DNA of 64,000 nucleotides from Cyanobium sp. E1_MAG_00006 (lineage in GTDB: Bacteria > Cyanobacteriota > Cyanobacteriia > PCC-6307 > Cyanobiaceae): NCBI GenBank assembly GCA_027488975.1, contig JAIYAQ010000012.1:62001-126000 (forward strand). Direction: 5' to 3'. The notes under the pieces are model-generated. The model worked only from the letters and a program-made list of their open reading frames with translations. It did no database searches and was not told where the DNA came from. This document shows positions 51,897 to 61,761 of this stretch, piece by piece (positions within the stretch are counted from its first letter, which is position 1; each line of letters begins with the position of its first letter). Position numbers and translations under genes: made by a program.

Positions 51897-53021
51897 TCAG
51901 CCGTTCAGGCTGCTGTCCCGTTCAAACCGAGCGCGGGTGCGTGATTCCAGCGAGTTGGTGGCGATGCTCACCAGATCATCCAGGGATGTGCTGGTCAACA
52001 GGGCCGCCACACGGGCGCGGGCCTCGGCGCTGGGGCAGTTGTCCGGGCGGATGCAGCCGTTGGCGCAGACCGTGGCGCAGTCGATCTCCGGAGCTGCTGG
52101 CCTGGCCGCAGCGTTGTCCGATGGCTGGCATTGCTCGGCAGCGTGCTGTCGGGCGGCCGCCACAGCCTCTGGATCTGGAATGAACCCGTCGAACACGTGC
52201 TCCGCCGGGCCGTCCATGAACACCTTGCCGCTGGCAGCATCCCAGTGAATCTGCAGCGGTCCGCCGGGCAGGTCGATGCGGGCGCGACGCTCGCTCAGAC
52301 CAAGGCTGTGGCAGGCCACGAGCGTGGCGCAGGCACCCGTGCCGCAGGCGAGGGTGGGACCTGCGCCCCGTTCCCAGACCCGCATCAGCAGATGCTCAGG
52401 ATTCAGCACCTGCACGAAATGCACGTTGGTTTTGGCCGGGAACGCCGGATGGATCTCAAATCGACTGCCGAAACGCTCCAGATCGATCTCCTCAACAGCA
52501 TCCACCGGGATCACCACATGGGGATTACCCATACCGGCAGCCGCCACAGCGAACCATTCGCCATCCACGTCCAACTCCCCCTGGGGAAGTCCGGCAGCAC
52601 CGACCGCGAGGGTTGTGGGCACCTGTTCGGGCAGCAGGAAGGGCGCCCCCATGTCGACCCGGATCGTGCCGTCATCCAGCAGCTGGGGAACGATGCGGCC
52701 CGCCAGGGTGTCGATCTGCCAGGTGCGGCCGGGGCCATCACCGTCACGGTCCGCCAGGAACCGTGCCAGGCAGCGGATGCCATTGCCGCACATCTCTGGC
52801 TCGGTGCCATCCGCATTGAAGATGCGCATGCGCAGCTCACCGCCGGCCATGGGCGGCAGCGCCAGGATGATGCCGTCGCCACCCACGCCGAAGCGGCGGT
52901 CGCACAGCTGAACCACCAGCTCAGGCGTTAAGCCGAAGACGAACTCCGAATCGCCGGCGCTGCGGCCGTCGAGCATCAGAAAGTCGTTACCCAGACCCTG
53001 GTACTTGCTGAACTGGAGCAC
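51897..53021 (-). CDS. dapF: Diaminopimelate epimerase with extra Cys-rich C-terminal domain
   Basis: 374 residues from GTG, against about 280 for the family. Catalytic Cys78 (PEMCGNGIRC) and Cys226 (TLACGTGACATL) are in place, and the epimerase ends near residue 283 (AEHVFDGFIPD). After a short linker, residues 312-374 add EIDCATVCANGCIRPDNCPS (C315, C319, C323, C329) and LLTSTSLDDLVSIATNSLES. This tail resembles a small stand-alone cyanobacterial Cys-rich protein I recall, so it looks like a fusion. The enzyme makes meso-diaminopimelate for peptidoglycan and lysine. Confidence 0.93.
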   Translation of the reverse strand: MLQFSKYQGLGNDFLMLDGRSAGDSEFVFGLTPELVVQLCDRRFGVGGDGIILALPPMAGGELRMRIFNADGTEPEMCGNGIRCLARFLADRDGDGPGRTWQIDTLAGRIVPQLLDDGTIRVDMGAPFLLPEQVPTTLAVGAAGLPQGELDVDGEWFAVAAAGMGNPHVVIPVDAVEEIDLERFGSRFEIHPAFPAKTNVHFVQVLNPEHLLMRVWERGAGPTLACGTGACATLVACHSLGLSERRARIDLPGGPLQIHWDAASGKVFMDGPAEHVFDGFIPDPEAVAAARQHAAEQCQPSDNAAARPAAPEIDCATVCANGCIRPDNCPSAEARARVAALLTSTSLDDLVSIATNSLESRTRARFERDSSLNG

Positions 53022-53066
53022 GCGCGGCAGCCTGCGGGGGCAGATTGGTGTGGTGAAGTCGATCCT

Positions 53067-53306
53067 ATGGGGAGCTCCTCAGGCCGACGGCCCGCCGATC
53101 TCGACACCTCCCAGCCTGGAGTGCGCCAGATCCAGGCCTGGATCCGCACACGCGCCAACCTTGTCGTCCAGCTGCAGGACGGCTCAACGGTCTCCGGCAT
53201 TCCCCGCTGGATCGATACCTGTTTCCTGGCCCTTCAGCAGGACCTGGGCGATGACCTGATCCTGGTCAACCGTGAGGCCATCGGCCTGATTCGCGCCCTG
53301 GTGTGA
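53067..53306 (+). CDS. hfq: Hfq, cyanobacterial type
   Basis: 79 residues. The Sm fold is seen in [40 protein letters not shown] and [16 protein letters not shown]. The C-terminal tail of enterobacterial Hfq is absent and the RNA-contact residues differ, as is usual in cyanobacteria, where Synechocystis Hfq binds the pilus ATPase PilB and affects motility. It starts 45 bases from the divergent dapF and precedes leuS. Confidence 0.9.
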   Translation: MGSSSGRRPADLDTSQPGVRQIQAWIRTRANLVVQLQDGSTVSGIPRWIDTCFLALQQDLGDDLILVNREAIGLIRALV

Positions 53307-53385
53307 TGCACCAAGCTCACGCGTGCTTCTGATGAGGCGCTGCAGCGGCTATGGGAGCATCAGCCCGTTGCACCCCAGCCAGCCC

Positions 53386-56055
53386 GTGAGCGAGAGCAGC
53401 CGCTATCAACCCCAGGCGCTCGAGGTCGGCTGGCAGCAAGCCTGGGCCGGCGCCGGTCTGCACCGCGCGCCGGAGCTCGGCCCCGGCGACGAGGCCTTTT
53501 ATGCCTTGTCGATGTTCCCCTATCCATCCGGGAACCTGCACATGGGCCATGTGCGCAACTATGTGATCACGGATGTGGTGGCACGGGTGCAGCGGCTGCG
53601 TGGCCGCAAGGTGCTGCATCCGATGGGCTGGGATGCCTTCGGCCTGCCTGCGGAGAACGCCGCGATTGAACGCGGGGTGGATCCCGGCAGCTGGACGGAT
53701 CGCAACATCGCCTCGATGCGCGCGCAGCTCGATCAGCTGGGCCTCTCGATCGATTGGGACCGTGAAGTCGCCACCTGCCACGCCGATTACTACCGCTGGA
53801 CCCAGTGGCTGTTTCTGCAGTTCCTCGAGGCCGGTCTGGCCTATCAGAAGGATGCGACGGTCAACTGGGACCCGATCGATCAAACGGTGCTCGCCAACGA
53901 GCAGGTGGATGGTGAGGGCCGCTCCTGGCGCTCCGGTGCCCTGGTGGAGAAGCGCAAGCTTCGCCAGTGGTTCCTGAAGATCACCGACTACGCCCAGCAG
54001 CTTCTTGACGATCTTGATCAGCTCCAGGGCTGGCCGGAGCGGGTGCGCACGATGCAGGCCAACTGGATCGGCCGCAGCACCGGCGCCGAGCTGCAGTTCA
54101 CGGTGGTGGATGGCGATGGCAACAACGCGGACGAACGCATCACTGTGTTCACCACCCGGCCGGACACGATTTTCGGTGCCAGTTATGTGGTGCTGGCGCC
54201 GGAGCATCCCTTGGTGGCGGCATTAACCACCGTTGAGCAGCAGGCTGCAGTTGAAGCGTTCTGCGACCTGGTGTCGCGTCAGAGCGAGCAGGAGCGCACG
54301 GCGGACGACAAACCCAAACGCGGTGTGCCGATCGGTGCCCAGGTGCGCAACCCCGCCAACGGTGAATTGATCCCCATCTGGATCGCCGATTACGTGCTGG
54401 CCGAGTACGGCACCGGCGCCGTGATGGGGGTGCCCGCCCACGACCAGCGCGATTTCCAGTTCGCCCGTCAATACGAGTTGCCGGTGCGGCAGGTGATCAT
54501 CCCCGAGGGCAGCGACGAACACGCCTACGAGGGCGGTGCCTGGACCGAAGCCGGTGTGCTGATCCATTCTGGCCGGTTCGATGGTCTGCCCAGCGGGGAG
54601 GCCAAGGAGGCGATCACGGCGGCGGCGGCAACGGAGGGCTGGGGGCAGGAAAAGGTTCAGTTCCGTCTGCGCGACTGGCTCATCTCCCGCCAGCGCTACT
54701 GGGGCTGCCCGATCCCGGTGATCCACTGCGACAGCTGCGGTGTGGTGCCGGTGCCGTCCGAGCAGCTGCCGGTGGAGCTGCCCCGCGACGTGGCCTTCAG
54801 CGGCAAGGGCGGTTCACCGCTGGCGCAGTTGGAAAGCTGGTGGTCGGTGCCCTGCCCCTGCTGCGGCCAGCCGGCCCGCCGCGAGACCGACACCATGGAC
54901 ACGTTCATGTGCTCCAGCTGGTACTACCTCCGCTACAGCGATTCCAGCAACACCCAGCTCCCCTTCAGCCGGGAGGCGGTGAACAGCTGGTTGCCTGTGG
55001 ATCAGTACGTCGGTGGCATCGAGCACGCGATCCTGCATCTGCTCTACTCGCGCTTCTTCACCAAGGTGCTGCGCGATCGGGGTCTGCTGGGCTTCGACGA
55101 ACCGTTCAAACGCCTGCTCACCCAGGGCATGGTGCAGGCCATCACCTACAAGAACCCTCTCAGCGGCAAATACATTGCGCCGGCCGATGTGGCCGACCCC
55201 AGCGATCCACGCGACCCGGTCACCGGTGACGTGCTGGAGACCTTCTTCGAGAAGATGTCGAAGTCCAAGTACAACGGCGTCGATCCTGCGGCGGTGATCG
55301 ATCGCTACGGCGCCGACACAGCCCGCATGTTCATCCTGTTCAAGGCACCGCCCGAGAAGGATCTGGAGTGGGATGACGCCGATGTGGAGGGTCAGTTCCG
55401 CTTCCTGCAGCGCCTCTGGCGTCTGGCCGATGCAGCCGCAGAGCGGGGCCTGAGCCTGGCCGATGGCTCCGGTGCTCCTGAGGCCGTGATGGTCGCCCTG
55501 GCGGCCAACTCAGGGGCATCAGCCGATGGTGGTGCCCTCAGCAGCGACGAGCAGGAGCTGCGCCGGGCCGTGCACACCGCCATTCAGGCCATCAGCGAAG
55601 ACCTGGACGGCGACTATCAGTTCAATACGGCGGTGTCGGAGCTGATGAAGCTCAGCAATGCCATGGCCAGCCACCTGGAAGCCAGCCGGCCGGTGTTTGC
55701 CTGTGAGGCTCTGCGCACGCTGCTGATCCTGCTGGCGCCATTCGCGCCCCACCTGGCGGAAGACCTCTGGCTGAAGCTCGGTGGTCGCAGCGCCGCGGAC
55801 GATCTGGCCTCAACCAGTATTCACGCCCAGCTCTGGCCCACGGCTGACGCCAACGCTCTGGTGCGCGACACCGTGCCGCTGGTGATTCAGATCAAGGGCA
55901 AGGTGCGCGGCAGTCTTGAGGTGCCGGCAGACGCTGACAAGGCCACCCTGGAGAAGCTGGCCCTGGAGAGCGAGATTGCCGCCAAATGGCTGGAGGGCAA
56001 GGCCCCCAGCCGTGTGATCGTGGTGCCGGGCAAGCTGGTGAATCTGGTGCCCTGA
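53386..56055 (+). CDS. leuS: Leucyl-tRNA synthetase
   Basis: 889 residues from GTG 53386 ([20 protein letters not shown]), the family start; the frame opens earlier but lacks similarity. HIGH is [16 protein letters not shown] is [13 protein letters not shown], the editing domain has [20 protein letters not shown] and the zinc-like knuckle is [13 protein letters not shown] with CPCCGQ. Charges tRNA-Leu. 79 bases after hfq. Confidence 0.97.
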   Translation: MSESSRYQPQALEVGWQQAWAGAGLHRAPELGPGDEAFYALSMFPYPSGNLHMGHVRNYVITDVVARVQRLRGRKVLHPMGWDAFGLPAENAAIERGVDPGSWTDRNIASMRAQLDQLGLSIDWDREVATCHADYYRWTQWLFLQFLEAGLAYQKDATVNWDPIDQTVLANEQVDGEGRSWRSGALVEKRKLRQWFLKITDYAQQLLDDLDQLQGWPERVRTMQANWIGRSTGAELQFTVVDGDGNNADERITVFTTRPDTIFGASYVVLAPEHPLVAALTTVEQQAAVEAFCDLVSRQSEQERTADDKPKRGVPIGAQVRNPANGELIPIWIADYVLAEYGTGAVMGVPAHDQRDFQFARQYELPVRQVIIPEGSDEHAYEGGAWTEAGVLIHSGRFDGLPSGEAKEAITAAAATEGWGQEKVQFRLRDWLISRQRYWGCPIPVIHCDSCGVVPVPSEQLPVELPRDVAFSGKGGSPLAQLESWWSVPCPCCGQPARRETDTMDTFMCSSWYYLRYSDSSNTQLPFSREAVNSWLPVDQYVGGIEHAILHLLYSRFFTKVLRDRGLLGFDEPFKRLLTQGMVQAITYKNPLSGKYIAPADVADPSDPRDPVTGDVLETFFEKMSKSKYNGVDPAAVIDRYGADTARMFILFKAPPEKDLEWDDADVEGQFRFLQRLWRLADAAAERGLSLADGSGAPEAVMVALAANSGASADGGALSSDEQELRRAVHTAIQAISEDLDGDYQFNTAVSELMKLSNAMASHLEASRPVFACEALRTLLILLAPFAPHLAEDLWLKLGGRSAADDLASTSIHAQLWPTADANALVRDTVPLVIQIKGKVRGSLEVPADADKATLEKLALESEIAAKWLEGKAPSRVIVVPGKLVNLVP

Positions 56056-56059
56056 TGCC

Positions 56060-57661
56060 TCAGTCGTGGATGAACACCAGCGACTCGGGCTTGCCCCAGT
56101 CGCCGCGGGCAGTGATGTGGCGGCGATTGGCACAGAGGTGGCGCAGGATCCAGTAGAGCGGCTCGGGTGAGGGCAGAGCCATCAGCGTCTGCAGCTCCGC
56201 CAGGGTGTGCTCCCGCTGGCGGCCCATCGCCTCCTCCAGACGAGCCTGCAGATCCAGCAGTTCGGCGGCTGCCTTCTTGCCGGCCTCGACGCCGGGTTGG
56301 TGGTAGGCGTTCACATTCACCAACTCCCCATAGAGGCCGACGGCCCGCTCGAACAACGCGATCAGCGCACCGAGGCTGGTGGCATCGAGCCGTTGCAGCG
56401 TGATGCTGAGGTTGAAGCGCCCTTCCTCGGTGAGGGCCGAACGGGTGCCCTGCAGGAAGCCATCGAGGAAGTCGCCGGGGTTCTCACCCTCGAGCGGCGG
56501 GATGTCGCCGGGATCCTCGAGCACCTCAATGAAGGTCACGAAGAAGTTGTCAACGCCATCACGCAACTGCTGCACGTAAGCGTGCTGATCGGTGGAGCCC
56601 TTGTTGCCGTAGACCGCCAGACCTTGGTGCACCACCTGGCCGGCGCGGTCGAGCTTCTTGCCGAGGCTCTCCATCACGAGCTGCTGCAGGTAGCGGCTGA
56701 ACACCTCCAGCCGATCCCGATAGGGGAGCACCACCATGTCGCGCCGGCCCTGGCCGCCACCGGCCACAAACCAGGCGGCAGCGAGCAGCGCCGCGGGATT
56801 GTTCTGCAGATCGGCCACGCGGGTGGCGGCGTCCATGGCGCCGGCGCCGGCCAGGAAGGCGCGCATGTCGCTGCCGATCAACACACCGGGGAGTAGCCCC
56901 ACGGCGCTGGTGATGCTGGTGCGACCACCCACCCAATCGAACATGTCGAAACGGGCCAGCCAGCTGCCCTGTTCCGCCTCCTGATCCAGGCGGCTGCCCA
57001 CCATGGTGACCGCCGCAGCCTGGCGGCTCCAGGAGCCGCCATGGGCCTCCACCGCAAGCCGCGCCTGCAGCATGCCGATGTGGGGCTCGGGGGTACCACC
57101 CGACTTGCTCACCACGATCACCAGGGTGGTGCGCAGCCGCTCGCCGAGGGCGTCCAGCGTGCGGCGCATGCCATCGGGATCGACGTTGTCGAAGAAATGG
57201 AAGGGCAGCCCGGCTCCGGGATCCTGCAGAGCGCGAATCATCAGCAGGGGGCCCAGGCCGGAACCGCCGATGCCGATCCAGAGCACATCCGTGAACTGCT
57301 GGCCGCTGGCGGGACCGATGGCACCGCTCAAGACATCGCGCCCGAAGCTCTCGATCCGATCCACCTCCGCCTGAATGTGAGCGCCGCTGGCGGCATCCGG
57401 TGCCAGTTCCGGTGCCCTGAGCCAGTAGTGGCCCACCTGGCGGCTCTCGTCGGGATTAGCGATCGCACCCGATTCCAGCGCCGCCATGGCCTCAAAGGCC
57501 GCCGTGAAGCGGGGCCGGAGTTCATCAAGCTGAGCCGCGTCAAGCCCCATGCGGCTGACATCAAGCCAGAACCCCATCGCCTCGCTGTGCCAGAGCAGCG
57601 AGCAGAAGCGCTGCCACTGGTCCTGGGGATCGACGCCGGGAGCGGCTGAGAGCGGTGTCAT
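56060..57661 (-). CDS. pgi: Glucose-6-phosphate isomerase
   Basis: 533 residues. DVLWIGIGGSGLGPLLMIRA, VIVVSKSGGTPEPHIGMLQA, DWVGGRTSITSAVGLLPG and HQPGVEAGKKAAAELLDLQ are PGI signatures with the catalytic Glu and Lys regions. Interconverts glucose-6- and fructose-6-phosphate. ATG 57661 chosen. Converges with leuS, 4 bases between stops. Confidence 0.96.
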   Translation of the reverse strand: MTPLSAAPGVDPQDQWQRFCSLLWHSEAMGFWLDVSRMGLDAAQLDELRPRFTAAFEAMAALESGAIANPDESRQVGHYWLRAPELAPDAASGAHIQAEVDRIESFGRDVLSGAIGPASGQQFTDVLWIGIGGSGLGPLLMIRALQDPGAGLPFHFFDNVDPDGMRRTLDALGERLRTTLVIVVSKSGGTPEPHIGMLQARLAVEAHGGSWSRQAAAVTMVGSRLDQEAEQGSWLARFDMFDWVGGRTSITSAVGLLPGVLIGSDMRAFLAGAGAMDAATRVADLQNNPAALLAAAWFVAGGGQGRRDMVVLPYRDRLEVFSRYLQQLVMESLGKKLDRAGQVVHQGLAVYGNKGSTDQHAYVQQLRDGVDNFFVTFIEVLEDPGDIPPLEGENPGDFLDGFLQGTRSALTEEGRFNLSITLQRLDATSLGALIALFERAVGLYGELVNVNAYHQPGVEAGKKAAAELLDLQARLEEAMGRQREHTLAELQTLMALPSPEPLYWILRHLCANRRHITARGDWGKPESLVFIHD

Positions 57662-57767
57662 GAACCGGGGACGATCGGCTGTTGAGGCGACGCTATGCGC
57701 GGACAGGCTCCGGGGCAAAGACCTGCCCATGCGAATCGGCCTGAAATCGCCGTTTGTAGCCCGGGAC

Positions 57768-57785
57768 TGTGTGGACGGTCACACA
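57768..57785. promoter_or_regulatory. CRP-like dyad upstream of the lysozyme-like gene
   Basis: TGTGTGGACGGTCACACA is a perfect 6-bp inverted repeat with 6-base spacer. Read as TGTGT-N6-TCACA it matches nine of ten positions of the CRP consensus TGTGA-N6-TCACA. It lies 27-44 bases before GTG 57812, in the 150-base gap divergent from pgi. Activator binding is inferred. Confidence 0.5.
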
Positions 57786-57811
57786 ACGGAACCAGGCACC
57801 GATTGGGAATT

Positions 57812-58714
57812 GTGATTTCTTTCCTACGTTTGTTTCAGCTCTTCCGACTCTCCCTGGCGCCGTTGTTCCCAGATTGGGCCCGCCGCTTCGACCGCGTGCA
57901 GTCTTGCAGCGCCCGGTTCAAGGGTCTTGCCGCAGGTGCTGCCCTTTGTGGCCTGATGGCCGCTGCGCAGAACAGCCAGCAACTCGTCGTCGCCACCCCC
58001 GGAGCGGGCACGCAGCCAGCACGCGCATCAGCCAAGGACAGCGCCGGCCTGATCAACGAGGGGCAGCGCGTCAACCCAGCCAGCTTCACCCCTGCAGAGC
58101 TTCAGGAGCTGCAGCGGCGCTTCGGCGTGCATGGCCCTCAGCCCCGTCTCGCGCAGCTGTTCACCAAGGGGATGGACCAGCTCACCCCCCTGCGTAATCA
58201 CACCGTCAGCAGGCTGGAGGAGCTGCGGCCGGCGGTTCTCAGGGAGAGCCGTCGCACAGGAGTGAGCCCGATGCTGCTGGCCGCGATCCTGTTCGACGAA
58301 ATGCAGCACGCCAAACCAGGTGAAGACCTGCCCCTGGCTGCACACTCCGGGCTGTTCAGCACCCATGGACCTGCGCAGTTGGGTCTCAGTGAAATGGTGA
58401 AGCAGGGTCTGCTGAGCGAGCAGGCCGGCGAAGCCGAAATTCAGGCCGGCCGCGACCAGCTCCTCGACCCTGATCGCAACGTCACGCTGCTGGCCGGCAA
58501 GATGGCGCGCCTGCTGCGCACCCTGGAGCGGCCGGCAAGCGCCACCCATGGCGTGAGCCTTGAACCACGCCACGCCAAAACGGTGGCCACCCTGGCCTAC
58601 CTCCACAACGGCAAGCTGGATTACCCGACCCGGATCCTGCGCTACATGCAGGACCCCGAACTGCACGGCCTCATCTACGGACAGCACCGCAAGGCCCTGT
58701 CCCCACTGATCTGA
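57812..58714 (+). CDS. Exported lysozyme-like / lytic-transglycosylase-related protein
   Basis: 300 residues from GTG 57812. A hydrophobic N-terminus (ISFLRLFQLFRLSLAPLF, then GLAAGAALCGLMAAAQ) suggests a signal or anchor. RESRRTGVSPMLLAAILFDE and LFSTHGPAQLGLSEMVKQGL resemble the catalytic Glu region and GxxQ segment of lytic transglycosylases or the DUF1402 group. ATLAYLHNGKLDYPTRILRY is the last conserved-looking block. Activity not proven. Confidence 0.58.
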   Translation: MISFLRLFQLFRLSLAPLFPDWARRFDRVQSCSARFKGLAAGAALCGLMAAAQNSQQLVVATPGAGTQPARASAKDSAGLINEGQRVNPASFTPAELQELQRRFGVHGPQPRLAQLFTKGMDQLTPLRNHTVSRLEELRPAVLRESRRTGVSPMLLAAILFDEMQHAKPGEDLPLAAHSGLFSTHGPAQLGLSEMVKQGLLSEQAGEAEIQAGRDQLLDPDRNVTLLAGKMARLLRTLERPASATHGVSLEPRHAKTVATLAYLHNGKLDYPTRILRYMQDPELHGLIYGQHRKALSPLI

Positions 58715-58743
58715 GCCTGTCCCCAATGGTCTGAGCGCGCTGC

Positions 58744-59598
58744 TCAGCAGAGCACCCCTAACGCCGCCAGGCGGACCTGAAGCGCCTGCCAGTCGAAACT
58801 GCGCGGGTCAGCCCGTTCCATCCCCAGGTCCACGTGCCGATGGGTGGTGATGTGATCCGCGGGAATCTGGAAGCGCTGCATCCAGTCGGCCAGCACCACG
58901 GCCATGGCGTCGTACTGGGCGGAGGTGTAACCGCTGTGCCGGGGGGCATCGTTCTCGCCATCGATCGGTGTTTCGAGGCTGAGGTGCAGGGCGAAGTTGT
59001 TCACCGAGCCAGCCATGGCTGGGTTGGTGATCGCCCAGCGTCCACCGAAGGCGGAATAGCCGGCTCCGAAGGCTCGCCGGGCGGGGTCAACCGCCTGCAC
59101 GATCTCGCCCTTCTCGCCGATCAGCGTGTGGTAGCTGACCTGGTCGGCATCATTGGGATGGTGCGTCGTGAAGGTATTGATCGCTGAATTGAGGCCGTAG
59201 ACGGTTTCATGCAGCACCACAACCTTTGGGGTGTTGGCCACAGCATTGCCGTAGGCATCGCGAGCCAGACGTGGGCCGTAGTTGCTGGGGGCGATGCGCA
59301 GCCGGCGTGTGCGCTCAGGCAGGGATTCCTGAAGGCTGAGCAGCCGCTGCATCAGAGCCGGGTCACTGACGCTGCACTGCTGCATCAACGGACTGACCCA
59401 TGCGGCCTGGGCTGGGGGTGCGGGCGCCACGGCTCTGGGTGGCTGCGGGGGGGCCACCACAGCGTCCTCGCCATCACGCCAGAGCTTGGGCCCCAGCAGG
59501 CTGATGGCAGCGATCAGGGCGGCACCACCCACAACCGCGAGCCCGACAACAACCTGACGCTGTCGGTTCGCACCGTCGCCGATCAAGGAGCGGATCAT
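58744..59598 (-). CDS. N-acetylmuramoyl-L-alanine amidase (Amidase_2)
   Basis: 284 residues. One N-terminal membrane helix (VVVGLAVVGGAALIAAISLL), a Pro/Ala linker, then the zinc amidase fold: VVVLHETVYGLNSAINTFTT (Zn His), VSYHTLIGEKGEIVQAVD, NFALHLSLETPIDGE and the final DHITTHRHVDLGMERADP (Zn His). Cuts the lactyl bond between MurNAc and the stem peptide. The ATG overlaps the M61 stop as ATGA. Confidence 0.92.
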   Translation of the reverse strand: MIRSLIGDGANRQRQVVVGLAVVGGAALIAAISLLGPKLWRDGEDAVVAPPQPPRAVAPAPPAQAAWVSPLMQQCSVSDPALMQRLLSLQESLPERTRRLRIAPSNYGPRLARDAYGNAVANTPKVVVLHETVYGLNSAINTFTTHHPNDADQVSYHTLIGEKGEIVQAVDPARRAFGAGYSAFGGRWAITNPAMAGSVNNFALHLSLETPIDGENDAPRHSGYTSAQYDAMAVVLADWMQRFQIPADHITTHRHVDLGMERADPRSFDWQALQVRLAALGVLC

Positions 59599-61325
59599 GG
59601 CGTCACCCCAGGCAGCAGGGCCAGCCAGCGGTCCTGAAGCGCCTTCTGTTGCGCCGTCGCGCTCGGATCGGCAACCAGACGGAAGGATTCCGGACGTGCG
59701 GCCTGGCTGCAGATGCTCAGCGACCGCAGTTGCGAGCGCCGGGTGATCAGCAACTCCTGCAGTTCGCCGGCCCGTAGTGCCGCAGCCAGTTGAGCAGGTT
59801 CACGAAGGCGCTGGCCATCGAGACCAACCAGTTCATCGCCAACCATCACACCGGCCTGCTGTGCCGGGCTTGCCCGCTGCACCCGACGCGCCAGCAGCTG
59901 GCCTGACTCAACGGCAGCTGTGAGTCCGATCCAGGCGCTGGATGCCGCCACAGGTTCCAGAGAGAGGCCCACAGTGTTGAGGTAGCCATCCAGATCCGGA
60001 TCGTCCACGGATTGGAGCCATTGGGGCAGACGATCGTGCAGATCCGCCGATCTCTGCGCGAACGCCTCGATCAGATCCGCCTCGGTGTAGCCCCGGCCCC
60101 AGCGGCCATGGCTGCACCAGAGACCCTGCAGCACCGCAGCGAGGCAGGAGCCGACAGCGTGAAGATGCAGATCAAGGCAGAGCGCCACCACAGCTCCTTT
60201 GAGGTAGTAGCTCACCTGGCTGTCGGCGGAATAGGCATCTGGGCGATAGAGCTTCACCCAAGCTTCCTGGCTGCTGCAGCGCAGGCTCTGCACGCTGCGC
60301 CCGGCTGTCAGTCGATAGCGGCTGAGCTCAGCGCCCAGGTCCTCCAGCAGATCATCACGGCTGCTGAGCCCAGCGATCAGGGGCAGCAGCTGATCCACGT
60401 AGCTGGTGACCCCCTCGGCAAACCAGAGGCTCGGCACGATGGCCGGCTGGTGGTAGTCGATCGGGCAGAGCTCGACGGGGCGCAGCCGTCGCACATTCCA
60501 CTGATGCAGGTATTCATGCGCGACCAATTGCAGAAACCTGCGGTAACCGCCGGCCTTCGCGACGTTGCTGCGCCCGTACACGAGCACCGTGCCGTCGTCG
60601 TGTTCCAAACCGCCATATCCCTCATCAACGAGGTGCAACACCAGCAGGTACTGCTCAGCGGCGGGTCGTTCAACACCCATCAGGCGGCAACAAGCCATGC
60701 AGACCTTCTCCAGATCCGAGAGCAGATCCGGAAAACGCTCCAGCAGCCACATACCGCGACCAGACTCCCCGCCCCAGCACACCAGCCGATGGGGCACATC
60801 GGCCACAGTGAAGGTCCACTCGGGGTGCGGACCCACCTCCAGAGGACTGTCGAGCAGTTGATCGAAATCTCTGGCTTCCAACCCCGTGCTCGAATCGCCG
60901 GGCAGGGAACTGAAGGCCTGCCAGCCGCTGATCAGGCTGCAGCGCAGACGATGGGTGCTCCAGCGCTCCCCCTCCAGCTCCAGCACCACCCCCGCCAGGG
61001 GGAGGAAGCCGTGATCGGCGTCGAGGTGAGGGGTGCGCACCGTGAGTTCAATCGCCATCACCGCGTAGCGGATCTCCAGCTCAGGGCCGGCTGGATCAGG
61101 GCAGATCTGCCAGCAGGCCGGACTCAGAAGCCGCGCTTCGAGGCGATGGTCTCCCTGGTGAACCTCAAGCCCCTCCAGCTGGCGGACGTAGTCGCGGATG
61201 AGATAGGAGCCCGGTGTCCAACCGGGGAACTGCAACCGCATGCGCGCGAGGCGCGGCTTCAGACGGAGACTGACGCCCACCCGGTGGCTGGCGGGATCGC
61301 TCAGATCAAGGTGGACCTCAACCAC
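59595..61325 (-). CDS. M61-family (glycyl) aminopeptidase with PDZ domain
   Basis: 576 residues, GTG start. The beta-rich N-terminal domain (FPGWTPGSYLIRDYVRQLEG) and the metalloprotease motif HEYLHQWNVRRLRPVEL (HExxH with downstream Glu region WFAEGVTSY) are M61 features. A C-terminal PDZ domain (AGVMVGDELVGLDGQRLREP) follows. No signal peptide is visible, so it is probably cytoplasmic. Between DUF1257 and the amidase in one operon. Confidence 0.92.
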   Translation of the reverse strand: MVEVHLDLSDPASHRVGVSLRLKPRLARMRLQFPGWTPGSYLIRDYVRQLEGLEVHQGDHRLEARLLSPACWQICPDPAGPELEIRYAVMAIELTVRTPHLDADHGFLPLAGVVLELEGERWSTHRLRCSLISGWQAFSSLPGDSSTGLEARDFDQLLDSPLEVGPHPEWTFTVADVPHRLVCWGGESGRGMWLLERFPDLLSDLEKVCMACCRLMGVERPAAEQYLLVLHLVDEGYGGLEHDDGTVLVYGRSNVAKAGGYRRFLQLVAHEYLHQWNVRRLRPVELCPIDYHQPAIVPSLWFAEGVTSYVDQLLPLIAGLSSRDDLLEDLGAELSRYRLTAGRSVQSLRCSSQEAWVKLYRPDAYSADSQVSYYLKGAVVALCLDLHLHAVGSCLAAVLQGLWCSHGRWGRGYTEADLIEAFAQRSADLHDRLPQWLQSVDDPDLDGYLNTVGLSLEPVAASSAWIGLTAAVESGQLLARRVQRASPAQQAGVMVGDELVGLDGQRLREPAQLAAALRAGELQELLITRRSQLRSLSICSQAARPESFRLVADPSATAQQKALQDRWLALLPGVTP

Positions 61326-61332
61326 GAAGACC

Positions 61333-61677
61333 TCAGCCCACCAGCTGGACGACGGTTCCGGGAAGCTCCCGCGCTGCGGTCTGGAGAGCGAGTCGGGCGG
61401 CGTAGCAACGGGTGATGCGGCCGATCAACTGCTGCACCGCATGGGAGCGGCTGAGGCGTTGCAGGTCGCCAACGAGGGCCAGGCTGCCGTCAGGTTGACG
61501 AACCCAGCCGATCTGCAGACCATCCGGCAACTGCACCCGCAGGCTCACGGGCTGCTGCTCGCCGGCGAAGCCAATGAGGAGTCCGGCCGGTTGCGGAAAC
61601 AGCTCGAGATCGGTCAGCGCTTGGGCCAGAACTGTCTCGTCCCGCAACACCGTTGGCAGGATGGAGAGATGGGACAT
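61333..61677 (-). CDS. DUF1257 / Ycf35-like protein
   Basis: 114 residues. MSHLSILPTVLRDETVLAQA and the C-terminal VQQLIGRITRCYAARLALQT are the DUF1257 (Ycf35) signatures, known in cyanobacteria and red-algal plastids; function unknown. 84 bases from the divergent purN start. First of the DUF1257-M61-amidase run. Confidence 0.88.
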   Translation of the reverse strand: MSHLSILPTVLRDETVLAQALTDLELFPQPAGLLIGFAGEQQPVSLRVQLPDGLQIGWVRQPDGSLALVGDLQRLSRSHAVQQLIGRITRCYAARLALQTAARELPGTVVQLVG

Positions 61678-61761
61678 GGCCAGTCGTCCGCTTTTGCTGA
61701 CCCTAGCGAGCTCGGCAGGGCCGTCCAGTGGCCGTTGTCACCAGCGGAGCCGCCGGCACGC

